Assembly (NCBI GenBank): GCA_001600455.1
Contig: BCKC01000002.1
Location: 3,858,171 to 3,922,170 of the forward strand
From: Endocalyx cinctus
Lineage: Eukaryota; Ascomycota; Sordariomycetes; Amphisphaeriales; Apiosporaceae
Direction: 5' to 3'
DNA length: 64,000 nt
Both the position numbers and the translations under genes were made by a program. Below are positions 1-10,369 of this stretch, in pieces. Within the stretch, counting starts at the first letter, position 1; each line of letters opens with the position of its first letter. The notes under the pieces were generated by a model. That model made no database searches. It was not told where the DNA came from and saw nothing but the letters and a program-made list of their open reading frames with translations.

Positions 1-657
1 CGAGGTGTACGTGCCACCAGATGAATCGTGTATGGTCAGGTATAGAAAGATTCTTGGGATGGTGAGATTGCACTTCGCTGGTTGCTCAACATCACCACCA
101 CCACCACCAAAAAAAAAAAAAAAAAAAACCGCACATATTTTCCGTCCTCGGCTTATAGGTGACATGAAGAATTACAAAGTTCCTCGAGATTGTTGCCATC
201 AATTATAGTTTTAATGTAGTGGAATGTCATGAAATAGTTTTCATGCCAGTGAGGTTAAATCTGTGGGAACAATGTTGTTCCAAGCCCGTCTCTTTTGCAT
301 CCATCCTCGGATTTGACCCATCTAAAGCCACAAATTTCATTATTGTGCGTTTTACGACGACAAATCAGTCGGAAAAAAAAAGAAAGAAAAAATCATTCAA
401 CGAAGCAATTGATCAATATTGATTGATCAGAACTTTATCATCTTTTAAAGGAGTTGTAATCGCGTTTTTAAAATAAGTTTTGTTTTCCTCCTGAAGGGTT
501 TCACTAAGGAGCGGTCTGTAAACCAACCCTGAAACATTATTCCGTCTAAAGTCACCGAGACAAAAAAAGATTTGGTGTGAAAACGCTCACAACAAGTCGG
601 GATACGCTTGATAAAGGAATATAAAAGAAAGAATAACTAAAAAAAAAAAAAAAAGCA
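1..657. other. Intergenic left edge, no gene seen
   Basis: No reading frame here looks coding: the open frames are short, start at non-ATG codons and encode low-complexity peptides. A CAC/CCA trinucleotide run at about 93-108 leads directly into a run of 20 A at 109-128. A second A run (about 15) lies just before the ATG of the next gene at 658 and is probably in its promoter or 5' leader. Confidence 0.6.
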
Positions 658-1128
658 ATGGCAAGGCGTCAATCCGTCCTCCCTCTCGCCTACCGAGTCT
701 TCTTCCTCATCATCGAGCCCATCTCGGCGCTCGTAGGGGCGTACTACGCGCACTTCGCCCAAGACGTGTACCTACAACTGACGGACGCCGGATCGGCGCC
801 ATCGTCGGCCTCGGCGATCCCCGTGAGCACGTCGGTGGTGCTGTCGCAGCTGGCGAACCTGTACCTCTTCTTCGCCCTGAACGAGGCGCTCGTGCTCCGC
901 AGCTCGGGCGACATCCACGTCTGGCGCGCCGTCCTCTTCGTCCTGCTGGTGGCCGACTTCGGCCACCTCTACAGCGTCCGCGCCGTCGGCGCTTCCGTTT
1001 ATTGGGACGTCACCCGCTGGAACGCTATCGATTACGGTAACGTCCCGTTCGTCTACCTCGGCGCTTCCATGCGGATCGCTTTCCTTTCCGGCGTTGGCTT
1101 GGGTGGTACGAAGGGGAAGACGGCTTGA
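658..1128 (+). CDS. DUF7704-type small integral membrane protein
   Basis: An intronless 156-residue protein of unknown function. The N-terminal segment around residues 8-33, with the motif IEPISALVGAYYAHF, is characteristic of the fungal DUF7704 family. Hydrophobic stretches near residues 10-30, 58-78, 88-106 and 130-148 suggest four membrane spans with a short polar tail (GGTKGKTA). The codons are GC-rich, unlike the flanking spacers, which supports coding. The ATG at 658 is the first in frame and follows an A-rich leader. Family assignment is from recalled motif similarity; cellular location and role are not known. The neighbouring dehydrogenase on the other strand is not evidently linked. 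Confidence 0.8.
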   Translation: MARRQSVLPLAYRVFFLIIEPISALVGAYYAHFAQDVYLQLTDAGSAPSSASAIPVSTSVVLSQLANLYLFFALNEALVLRSSGDIHVWRAVLFVLLVADFGHLYSVRAVGASVYWDVTRWNAIDYGNVPFVYLGASMRIAFLSGVGLGGTKGKTA

Positions 1129-1701
1129 AAAAAGGAGAAAGAAGGGCATAAGAAAAAATGAAAAGGAAAAAGGAAAATAGAGACGAAGATTAGTTTTCGG
1201 TTAGTGTCCAACTGTATAATCCGAATGCAAATATTACAGATGTATTAATATAGTCTTACTAACAACTCTGGTGCGTGTTACCTTAGCATTGGGGTAATCA
1301 AGAGGAGAAAGAGTGATGGAAGATAAATTAGAGTTCATTCTACAGTGTCACGTATATACTTTTGAAGAATCTCACTTCCTCTACTCTGTATTGACCTTGT
1401 CGAAACCGTTTACCATAGTGTCATAACTGTGTGTATCATCTCACGAGCGATACGTCGGGTCTATGCTAGAAACTTTGAGTCAATCCTTTAGTACATTTGC
1501 AAAGGTAGAATTTAGGCATAATTATATATCTCTATTCAATTGAACTCGCAAACATGTACGTCTGCGTCTATTATTTTTTCCACCTTCCCCTTTACCTCCG
1601 GTATCTTTGGTCTCTAATCTTGAATTGACCGGAAGGAATTCCATGCATAGATATCGAGCAGAGCGATAATTTTCTTTTTCTTTCGTTTTTTTTTTCTCTC
1701 T
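1129..1701. other. Convergent intergenic region
   Basis: This is the 3' space between two convergent genes. It is AT-rich, with pyrimidine runs near 1670-1700 next to the stop of the dehydrogenase gene. I see no gene or repeat. Confidence 0.5.
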
Positions 1702-2901
1702 CTAAGCACCGAAAGCCTTGTCATAGTCGGTCAGGGTGAATCTGAACTTGACGTCGTTTCTGTGCAGCCTCTGGACGGTGGTGGAGAGGTTCTCGGCGCT
1801 GATAGGGACGGTCTCTATCCAGGGCCGGAGGCGCTTTTCGGCGGCGAGCCGGAGCATCTCGAGCATCTCGCGACGGCTGCCGAGGTGGGAGGAGCCGATG
1901 AGGGAGCCGTTGCCGATGAGGGCCTGAGGGCTGACGGTGACCTCGCCCTCCTCGGGCAGACCGACCGAGATCCAGCGGCCGTGCACGTCCAGCAGGGCCA
2001 GGTAGGCGTTCAGGTCGAACCCGCCGCCGAAGCTGTTGGCCGTGCTGACGATCAGGTCGAACGTCAGGAGGTGGTCCCGGTTCCAGTCCATGTCGCCCGA
2101 GGCCAGGTACCCGTCGGCGCCCATGGCCATCGCGTCCGCCTCCTTGTTGTGGTTCCGCGAGATCACCCACGTCTCGGCCCCGAGCGCCTTCGCGAACATC
2201 ACGCCGAAGTGTCCCAGACCTCCCAATCCGACTATGCCGACCTTCTTGCCGGGCCCGGCGCCGTTTCGCACGAGCGGGCTGAAAGTCGTAATTCCGGCGC
2301 ACATCATCGACGCGGCGAGCTCGCTGGGAATAGCATCCGGAATGGGGTATACCCTGTGGAAATATAAGTCGCATATTAGTCTCTCTCTCTCTCTGCATGT
2401 CATTTTCTTCAAAGCAACCCTTCCTATTCGAGAAAGATATATATATATAAAGAAGCGCGCGACTCACCAAAACTCATGCGTTCTCACGTGGGAAGAATAT
2501 CCACCCTGGGTGACGAGACCGGTGTCGGGCCACTTAGCGCCGTAGGTGTCGATCAGCTTGGAGCAGTAGGTCTCGTTGTCGTTCTTGCACTGCTTGCACT
2601 CGAGGCAGGACCAGCACTGGGCGCCGACACCGACACGCTGGCCGACCTTGATGAGGCTGACTTTAGGGCCGACGCGTATGGCCTTACCTACGATCTCGTG
2701 GCCGACGGCCAGAGGGTAAGTCTGCTTGCCCCATCCGCCGCTGATGGTGTGGATGTCGCTAGAGCAGACACCGCAGCACTCGATCTTGACCTCGACATCG
2801 TAGTCCTCGAACGGCTTCACGTCGAACTTGTTCTTCTTGAACTGGGTCCAAGTCTCGGCCGACTCAACCTGAAATCCTTCGTACTGGTCGTACTTAGACA
2901 T
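1702..2901 (-). CDS. Zinc-dependent NADP(H) alcohol dehydrogenase, Adh6/cinnamyl-alcohol type
   Basis: Two exons, 2901-2468 and 2353-1702, joined across a 114-nt intron (GTGAGT donor, CACAG acceptor), encode 361 residues, the usual length for this medium-chain dehydrogenase family. Visible hallmarks are the catalytic-zinc site around CGVCSSDIH and GHEIVG with a third Cys in MMCAGIT, the structural-zinc cluster CWSCLECKQC...C, and the Rossmann motif GLGGLGHFG. The segment ISRNHNK after the second Rossmann strand has the Ser/Arg/Lys pattern of NADP-preferring Adh6. The expected activity is cytosolic reduction of aliphatic and aromatic (cinnamyl-type) aldehydes to alcohols. The true substrate cannot be read from sequence. 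The intron falls in the codon after THEF, between the catalytic and cofactor domains. Confidence 0.92.
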
Positions 2902-5012
2902 CTTTTCTTCTTATTATTATTATTCTTTTTTAATAGATGTATATGTTCCTAATTTCTTCTTATTTTATGAGATGGTAATAATACGATTGGGTAAGTCGAT
3001 TAAACACTGACACTCTATTTAATTGTTACTTATCGCGATGGTATTTGAGGAAGAGTTAACAAACAGGGTACCGAATTTTATGGAGGGGCAGTTGGTACGG
3101 GTATTTAAATCAACCGTTTGGTATTCGCTGCATTCACTGTATTCATCGAGATTCAGGACTCTAAGGACTTTATCGACATACTTTCACGTAAACTAGGGCA
3201 CATAACAAGACACTTTTCCCCCACCTCTTCTCGGCGACATCGCGCAGTATGGAGGGGCAATTCTCCAAAAAAGTAGTAAAGCATCGTCTCTTTTCTTCTT
3301 TTTTTCTGGAGCCCCGCGAGATAACTTTCTATTTCGTCATTTATCCGTAGTGGTTAACCCTTGTCAAAGCGATCTAGATTGGTCAGATGGTGTTTCATTA
3401 TGGGGCGGTTTATCCGAGCAAACGGTGCCGGATCTTCCACCAGTGAAAATAGCCCGGTGTCATTAATCTTAGGAGGTAGCGATAGGGAATCTATCTGTCA
3501 ACCTGTATGCGGTGTCACTCCGGCCTGCGAGTTGGTTTACACTAGAAACATGTCATGACCTCAACGATTTTTCTGTTACACGAAATGAAGAAAAAGATCC
3601 TCAACGTGTTTTACAGCGTATATTTCTCGGTATGCTCCTGACCAATCGTACTTTGAATGTGTAATGTCTTAAACAAGCGCGCCGTCGAGTCGTCGCGTCG
3701 GCTCGCCAGATTCATGGGATTTGTGGAGCGTGGCCCATTCATCCGATGTTGTAACGATCGCAGCTTTTTCTCCGGTTTATGATAGCACAAAAGACTCAGT
3801 ACAACTTTCATGATTGCGCTTCCTATTCTCGACGGAATATTTCAATCGGAAGAATTTAGAGGGGGAAATATTCCTAATCTATCACTCACCTTACTCAAGT
3901 GGACAGAACCCACGGTAATATATACGCTATAAAAACTAAAGCGCTGTCAAGTACGCCACAACCACACTTACCAATATGATATTGCTTTTCTATAATAGAG
4001 GAGTACGATATTGGAATTTGAATGTTTCATGATGAGTAAACCAGACGGCCATCGAAAGCGGATTGATCTACAATGCACAACATTAGTGCTGACAAGAGTC
4101 GAATACCTACATACATAGTAGAAGATAACCAAGTTCGGCAATCCATGCAGTGAACTTCTTGTATGCCTTGGCCTTCCCAGTCGAGCGTTCGGTTGGTTTT
4201 CTACCAAATCTTGAAGAAAGATCTTTTACGTTTCAATCCTCATAACGAGACATCAAGAATCATTGTCTCGGCGGATACCCCCACAATGGGGTCCGGACGG
4301 AAGAGGCATGGCACCTAAACCGAGTCGCACACACGGCATGATGCTGGATAGCGCAGACCCGGTGATAGAGTTTATCAGATGGAATTCTTTGCAATACTAG
4401 AGCATCCCCGATACCCTCGGCCCGATTCCTACCGAGACGAGCACTGGAACAATATCATTGCGCGGCGATAGCTATCATGGAGAATTTATGTGGCTAGACG
4501 GTAAATTTCGGTGGTGACCGTTGCCTCTCGCCTAGGGCATATATGATTACTATTTCATGAGCCTAGCTTTTGCGAAAGGGGGCCACGCCTTCTGGGCCTT
4601 GGTGGACAAGATACCTGTAGGTAATGATCAGGCCTAGTGACTATATAGACGAGACTCGGCTAGCTGTCGTCGCTAAGCGGAGTTTCTTCTGTATTTCTGC
4701 CGGTGTATTTTAAAGGTGAGCATGGACTAGCTAAGAACTATCTAACACTACACTAGATCAGAATAACGGCATATTCTCCTGATATGTAACGTATCCTTTT
4801 TTTTTTCTCTCACGAGACTTCATTATCAGATCTAAACTACGCCAGTGTTCTATGGAAGTGATTTATTAAGTTGAAAGGGTGACTACATACATTACATTAC
4901 ATTACATTACTTTAGCCTTCCAAAAACGCCTCGCACCGTATAGGTATCTCCAATTTCTTGTTCAAAAAGCCGCCGTGTTCAAATGGTCAAATAATCCTGC
5001 TTCAAGCATCCA
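2902..5012. other. 2.1-kb intergenic region, no supported gene
   Basis: Only short frames with non-ATG starts occur. The part nearest 2902-3350 is the upstream region of the dehydrogenase gene. A short ATTAC run (four copies of a 5-bp unit) lies near 4889-4910. I could not recognise a degraded gene or transposon. Confidence 0.5.
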
Positions 5013-6050
5013 TTACGACCTGGGTACAATGAAACGCCTTGGGTTCTGAGTATCGAGCTCTACCGGCTGTGCGTACGGATATGTCGATAGGTTGGGGTTC
5101 AATTGGCTGTAATTCGCCGGCACCGGTACCGACCCGTATAGTTCTGCCAAATATTGATTTTGCTGGTGCCATAATGCCGCTGTTCTACCCGGGGACAGTA
5201 TCCTGTTTACCTGGGGCTCGAGAGAAACGGTCTCAAAACCAGATATCGAAGTTGCTGAATCTGTTGCGTTTTTGTTTCGATAATTAAAATCGGGAATCGG
5301 ATACACTGGTGAATACGCTACCATTACTATCAGTCCATTTCCTAGAGTCGGCCCTAAACAGATTGAGAAGATGATCGGCTTACCGGTCTGTCCTTTTTGT
5401 GCATTAGTATCGCCACCTCCGTTTGATTCTCTTTTTCTCCGACGTCCCCATTTGTAGGCAAGGAACGCAAGCAACAAGGAGAATGCGACGGCACTTCCAA
5501 TTGTTATTCCCAAGATGTTGCCAGTGGACAGGCTATCTCTGCCACCATCTGCGGTGGGCTCGGTTGTGTTAGCACTTGGAGCTGGGGTTATCGTTGAGGA
5601 TAGAGATACATTGGAAGTTGTCGAAATCGTCGGCGAGGTACTCGTAGCTGAGCTTGGACTTGAATCCGGATTCGACGCTAAAGAATCGATGAATATCTGG
5701 GCCTCGTCGTCGTTGTCACTCAGAGTAGCCGCCGTAAGGTTCAAGTGAGGGCATCCCCTATTGCCGCAAGGATTCGATCGGCAACACCCGAGGAAGGGTT
5801 GTGACCCTATACAAGTGTACCATAGCCCTCCATCGTCTGACGAGGCGCAGCTCTGGGGAAGAATCTCGGAATAGCTCCCGGAAGAAAAACTAGATGCTAC
5901 GAGATATTGATGTGGACACTGCCCGCTCCCGTCTGCACACGGATCGATCGTACAGCAACCGAGAAATCGAATTGTGGCATTATTACAGACGTAAAACTTG
6001 CCCTTCAAAGGACATGAAAGCCCAAGGTCTGATTGACGAGCAAGCACCAT
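5013..6050 (-). CDS. Single-pass membrane protein with two cysteine-rich FLGCC-type modules
   Basis: A 345-residue frame. The N-terminal part carries two similar cysteine modules, roughly residues 10-50 and 65-105, each with the pattern C...C...FLGCC..(D/N)PC...CPH. A Ser/Thr-rich linker (about 118-172) follows. One transmembrane helix (about 178-200, ILGITIGSAVAFSLLLAFLAY) is followed by a basic stop-transfer RRRKR and a polar tail. This is the architecture of receptor- or sensor-like surface proteins common in filamentous ascomycetes; ligands are unknown. There is no N-terminal signal peptide from this ATG, so the helix may act as a reverse signal-anchor. A possible in-frame intron (GTAAGC donor at 5383, acceptor ending at 5318, 66 nt) would remove an odd hydrophobic insertion in the tail; an alternative acceptor gives 57 nt. 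The exact tail is therefore uncertain. Confidence 0.7.
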   Translation of the reverse strand: MVLARQSDLGLSCPLKGKFYVCNNATIRFLGCCTIDPCADGSGQCPHQYLVASSFSSGSYSEILPQSCASSDDGGLWYTCIGSQPFLGCCRSNPCGNRGCPHLNLTAATLSDNDDEAQIFIDSLASNPDSSPSSATSTSPTISTTSNVSLSSTITPAPSANTTEPTADGGRDSLSTGNILGITIGSAVAFSLLLAFLAYKWGRRRKRESNGGGDTNAQKGQTGKPIIFSICLGPTLGNGLIVMVAYSPVYPIPDFNYRNKNATDSATSISGFETVSLEPQVNRILSPGRTAALWHQQNQYLAELYGSVPVPANYSQLNPNLSTYPYAQPVELDTQNPRRFIVPRS

Positions 6051-6952
6051 GGCAGTTTGATATTAAGTTGGGTTAAAAATGGCAAGGTCTTGATTTATTA
6101 TGGATGGGAATATACGAGAGATGCAAAGAGATTAATAATGATGGTTTTTTTTTGAGAGTTGATTTGCCTTGAAGTGACATACCACTGGTTTCTCAGAAAG
6201 AGAAGTAGCGTTACGGCCCCCATTGATCATCTCTAGATAATAAAAGTCTGCAAATGAGCCACATCATCGTCAGATCATACCAGTCTACAGGCTATTATAG
6301 CCTAGTACTCAGAAAATCGTTTACCCAATCTGATAACCTATAAACCTTGATTGTTATGAGAACTCATTCACGTTATACATCTGCGAACTGTGTCACCGTA
6401 AAAATTTCGAAAGACTGCCCATATAAGCTCTCTAGGGGCTCGAGGCACGAGCCTATCACTCATCATTCTCGGCACCGTTACAGAATTTTGCTTGTGATGG
6501 GTGAAGATATAGTTTGTCCATACATATACGGCATCGTTTTTATATAGACTTCGACTAGAAAGATCGAGACAACAATATGATACTGTATATGAATTCGATA
6601 TTATCAAATCAAAGATTACTTAAGTACCGAAGTATTCATTCATACCAGTGAATATGGATATACATATGTGGTGTGGCTTGTACTGTATTATACTACTCAG
6701 CTACTGTAGAAAGCTGATACACAGCCACAAAAGCCACATACTAATTCCGCCTATCATATTTTCTCGCTTGCGCTATCAGGTCCGTGCACTACTCCACCCA
6801 CAAACCCCAAATTCATCAATCAATTCCAGTACTCCACCGTTTGAATTTTAATGGAGCTCGCACAAAATATTTGACACCTCCCAAGTTTTGTCACGAACCG
6901 CACTCGATCTTCCTCCTAGACATTATATCGCCAAACATCGACAACCGCCATC
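6051..6952. promoter_or_regulatory. Divergent upstream region between the cysteine-rich membrane protein and rps7
   Basis: The two genes are transcribed away from each other, so this 0.9-kb spacer must hold both promoters. It is AT-rich with no coding frame. The eS7 5' leader is likely in the final 100 bases. I identify no specific factor site. Confidence 0.45.
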
Positions 6953-8039
6953 ATGTCTGTCAACAAGATCGCCCCCAACAGCCCTTCGCGCGCCAACCCC
7001 TCCGAGTTGGAGACTAGCATTGCTAGTGCTCTGTACGATCTCGAGACCAACACTGCCGACCTCAAGGCTGCTCTCCGACCTCTGCAGTTCGTCTCCGCCA
7101 GAGAGGTAAGAAAATGATTGATATGTTTGTTCTTTCTGAATTGATATGCATGTGAATGACCAAGGACCGCCCTTGATCCTATTCCTATCTCTCCCCATTC
7201 CGTAGCCCGAGTCTAGTCGCGCTTCTTCTATAAAGAATGGATGGTTCTTGGTTCGATCGATCGAAACAAAGTACCGCGAGACCGACCGGCTTGGCTATGG
7301 GCTCCTTGCCTACGATTTATATCCTAGATCAAACCGCAGGGAGTCATATGGCAAGGAGATGCAATAATATTCCACAATGGGAAAATATAAAAATTATCTT
7401 ATATCGTTGAATAAACGGAATAGGACGGGAAGCGGTCCAAGGAACACACAAGAAAAATCATCATTATAAAAAAGTGTGTCCTGGAGCTCGCCTGCTGACT
7501 TTGGGTCTTCATTAGATCGAAGTTGGCCACGGCAAGAAGGCTATTGTCATCTTTGTCCCCGTCCCATCCCTCCAAGGTTTCCACCGTGTCCAGCAGCGGT
7601 AAGTTTTTCCCCACTTCAAGACACAAATAATCATTCGAAACTGTCTAATCAATATTTTCCCTACACGAATAGCCTCACCCGTGAGCTCGAGAAGAAGTTC
7701 TCTGACCGCCACGTCCTCTTCTTGGCCTCGCGCCGTATCCTGCCCCGCCCCAAGCGTTCGGCCCGCTCTCGCAACACTCAGAAGCAGAAGCGACCCCGTT
7801 CGCGAACTCTGACCGCCGTCCACGACGCTATCCTCGCCGACCTCGTCTTCCCCGTCGAGATCGTCGGCAAGCGTCTCCGCACCAAGGAGGACAACAGCAA
7901 GCTTCTCAAGGTCGTCCTCGATGAGAAGGAGCGTGGCGGCGTTGACTACAGACTCGACACCTACTCCGAGGTCTACCGCAGGTTGACGGGCCGAAGCGTC
8001 ACCTTCGAGTTCCCCCAGTCCGCTGGCTCCGAGTTTTAG
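6953..8039 (+). CDS. 40S ribosomal protein eS7 (Rps7)
   Basis: Three exons (6953-7105, 7516-7598, 7673-8039) join in frame to 200 residues, the normal eS7 length. The first exon encodes [20 protein letters not shown] and on to VSARE, the second [16 protein letters not shown] and the third a Lys/Arg-rich core with [14 protein letters not shown] and FPVEIVGKR. The protein is a component of the small ribosomal subunit and is needed for 18S rRNA maturation. The first intron (410 nt) is much longer than others in the window, as often seen in fungal ribosomal protein genes; the second is 74 nt. The start context CCATCATG and alignment of the N-terminus with the family fix the ATG. Codon use is biased to C-ending codons, as expected for a highly expressed gene. 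Confidence 0.97.
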
Positions 8040-8486
8040 ATTATGAGAGTATAGAGCATTAAGGCGTAAAAATAAAGAGAGAAGTTCGGGTTGTATTGAA
8101 CTGGACTGGGATCGGTCAAACGGGCATGACGGTATTTTACTTTGCATGGGCTGTATGCATGATCACAGCGGAGAGTTAAAGACATTCTCTCTTCATGGGC
8201 CACTAAAACTAAAAAGGCATGGCGTTTAGGTAGCTTTGTGAATTAAGAAAAAAATAATGACAAGCTACGGTTCCTGATCGCGAATGCAACTAAATTTAAA
8301 AGACTCAATTGTCTCAATTCGTAATTATTCTCGGTTCAGCCAGATTCAATTTCCTCTTCTAATATTTTGGGGATCTAGTTTTACTGTCCTAGGGGGTATC
8401 GTATAAATATCTCTTTAAATCTAGTAATGCGATGCGAGAAGAATATGTCTCCTTTTTTTTCTTCCATCCTCCTTCCTTTGTTTGCT
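8040..8486. other. Convergent 3' spacer between rps7 and the dynactin p62 gene
   Basis: AT-rich 3' flanks of two convergent genes; both untranslated regions probably lie here. Nothing else is visible. Confidence 0.5.
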
Positions 8487-10369
8487 CTATTCTTGACTAA
8501 TACGGCCAATTCCAATGGCGCACCAATAAGCCAGCTCCTTTTTCTCCTTTCCATCTTTCTCTCTCCCGAGCATAGTAGCGCTCACCTGATCTTGCGCCAC
8601 GTCGCCTTCCCACTCGAGGCGAACGAACATGGGTATCTCCAAAATGTCTTCGTCCTCCCTCAGCGGGCTCAGATCCGGCTCCGGCTCTCCTTCTTTTCTT
8701 AGTACGGCAGGAGGCTCTTCTATGCGCAGCGAGGCGGGCACGACTTCGACTACGATACTGACCCAGTTTCGACCGCGTTCCCAGATCTTGCCGGCTTCGG
8801 CTTGGTGAGCGGTCCCCTCGTCGCCGTGCTCTCGACGTCGCCTCTGCTCCCCTCCTCCCTTTCCGTCCTTGAGCACGTCCTCTAGGTACATCTCCGTGTC
8901 CGTGTTGGCGTCGATGTGGAATTGAGGACAGAGGACCGTTACCTTGGAGGCAAAGCGGCCGGGGGTCGTGGCGGGAGTGGCGAGCGTGACTTTGATGTCC
9001 TCGAAGATGGGGTTCTTGAAGGTGAGGAGGTATTGCACGGGCTGCAACGGCTTGAGCAGGTTAGTCGACGTTGAACCCGGCGCCGTGCCGAGGGGTCGGA
9101 TGGATATGGAGGGTATGTAGTTGTTAGCCACGAGCCGAATCCTCCACCGCGTGTTGCTGATCTTCGGCTCCGGCTTGCTGATGATATGGCGGCAGACGGG
9201 ACAACGCTTCGACCGCTTGGATCGTAGGAGATAGGGGATGGGCCAGAGCTGGTCGGAAAACCGAGCGCCCTCCTCAGGCTGCATTCTCGCTTGGTCGCCG
9301 GTGATCGTGTTTTCCCACCCGTCTCTGCGTAGCTGACTAATAGCTGCGCTATCGTCGAGGTCGCTCACTTTGAAGCCCTCGCTGGGTAAGTCTGCCTCGC
9401 GCATGATTGTATGTTTATTCTTCTGCTTGAGGCCGCCAATATTACCGCCGGAATATATGTTCATGATGCGTGATAGCGCGCTCGGAGAGTTCACGCCGAA
9501 GTCGGCAAAATTGGCAATGCCGTTGCCGTAATTATTCGTGCTGGCGTTCTGCGCGCCGTAGAAAGCCTTCATGGCGGCGAATCTCGCTCTCGCCGTATCG
9601 GGGACGCTATCAGCCGGCGCCGTCGGCGGTTTCGTCGGCGACACCTCAGCACTTGCGGTGAACCTGGAATGATCTTCGCCGTGTCTGAGTTTGGCTAGTT
9701 GACTGTTGATGCCCGAAGGCCTGTCGAACTTGACGCCGATCTCCAGGGAGCTCCATTGACAATACGAACATGTGAGAATCCAGGGCCCGCGACCGGAGGT
9801 TCCCGGCGCGCTCGCATTGGGTGCCGAGAGAAGAGATTGCTCTGGTTCGGTCTCGATAGAAGAAACGCCTAGAGGGCCGGCTGCGCATATCGGGCATTGC
9901 AGACAACTACGGTTACATCTATGATTGCAAGACAAAACATGTCAATTATGTCCCGAATAAGGTAAATATTGTAGATAGATAGAATAGCTACGACGAATTG
10001 AGCGAGAAGAGCTGTATCGTCCTGTGTAGAGATATATTGATCTTACCTGTTTCCTTCTGTCTTCAATGTGGTGCTCCCAACTTCGAAGAGACAGCTCGGA
10101 CAGAAGACGACTACCAGCTCCTCAGCAACGCATCGTGGACAACGAATTTCATGACATTCTTCGCAATAAAGCAAATATTCGAGGGGGTATAGGCTGTAAT
10201 TCGAGCGGGGTGCGCGCGAGTCGAACGCGTGGTCATCATCTTCGGGAGGAGTTGAAGTGTGAGAAGTGGTCGGCGATAGCACGTCCTCCGACTGATTTGC
10301 TCGATTTGTAGAATTATTGGAATCGGAACACGGACATTGTATGTACGCGTAGGGAGTGAAGGAAGCCAT
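8487..10369 (-). CDS. Dynactin subunit p62 (dynactin-4 family)
   Basis: Exon 1 (10369-10047) and exon 2 (9918-8487) join across a 128-nt intron to give 584 residues. The N-terminus YIQCPC plus paired-cysteine motifs (CEEC, CPRC, CPSC, then CNRSCLQCPIC and CSYC) form the zinc-binding N-terminal region of dynactin p62. A further CPVCRHIISKPEPK motif lies in the middle, and the C-terminal half has the beta-rich p62 fold ending in YWCAIGIGRI. p62 sits in the pointed-end complex of dynactin and supports cargo binding and nuclear migration by dynein; the Neurospora equivalent is ro-2. The longer open frame upstream of 10369 begins at a GTG, so the ATG before ASFTPYAYIQ was chosen. The intron splits the zinc-binding cysteine region. 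Confidence 0.93.

Noticed and set aside
1762..2367. Open frame on the + strand opposite the dehydrogenase
   Set aside because: Antisense shadow of a GC-rich exon with clear homology on the minus strand.
3361..4207. Several frames of 60-80 codons in the 3-5 kb spacer
   Set aside because: They start at non-ATG codons or encode low-complexity or unconserved-looking peptides, with no splice pattern linking them.
1702..6050. Secondary-metabolite or catabolic cluster around the dehydrogenase
   Set aside because: No core synthase, P450, transporter or pathway regulator is adjacent; the neighbours are unrelated families.
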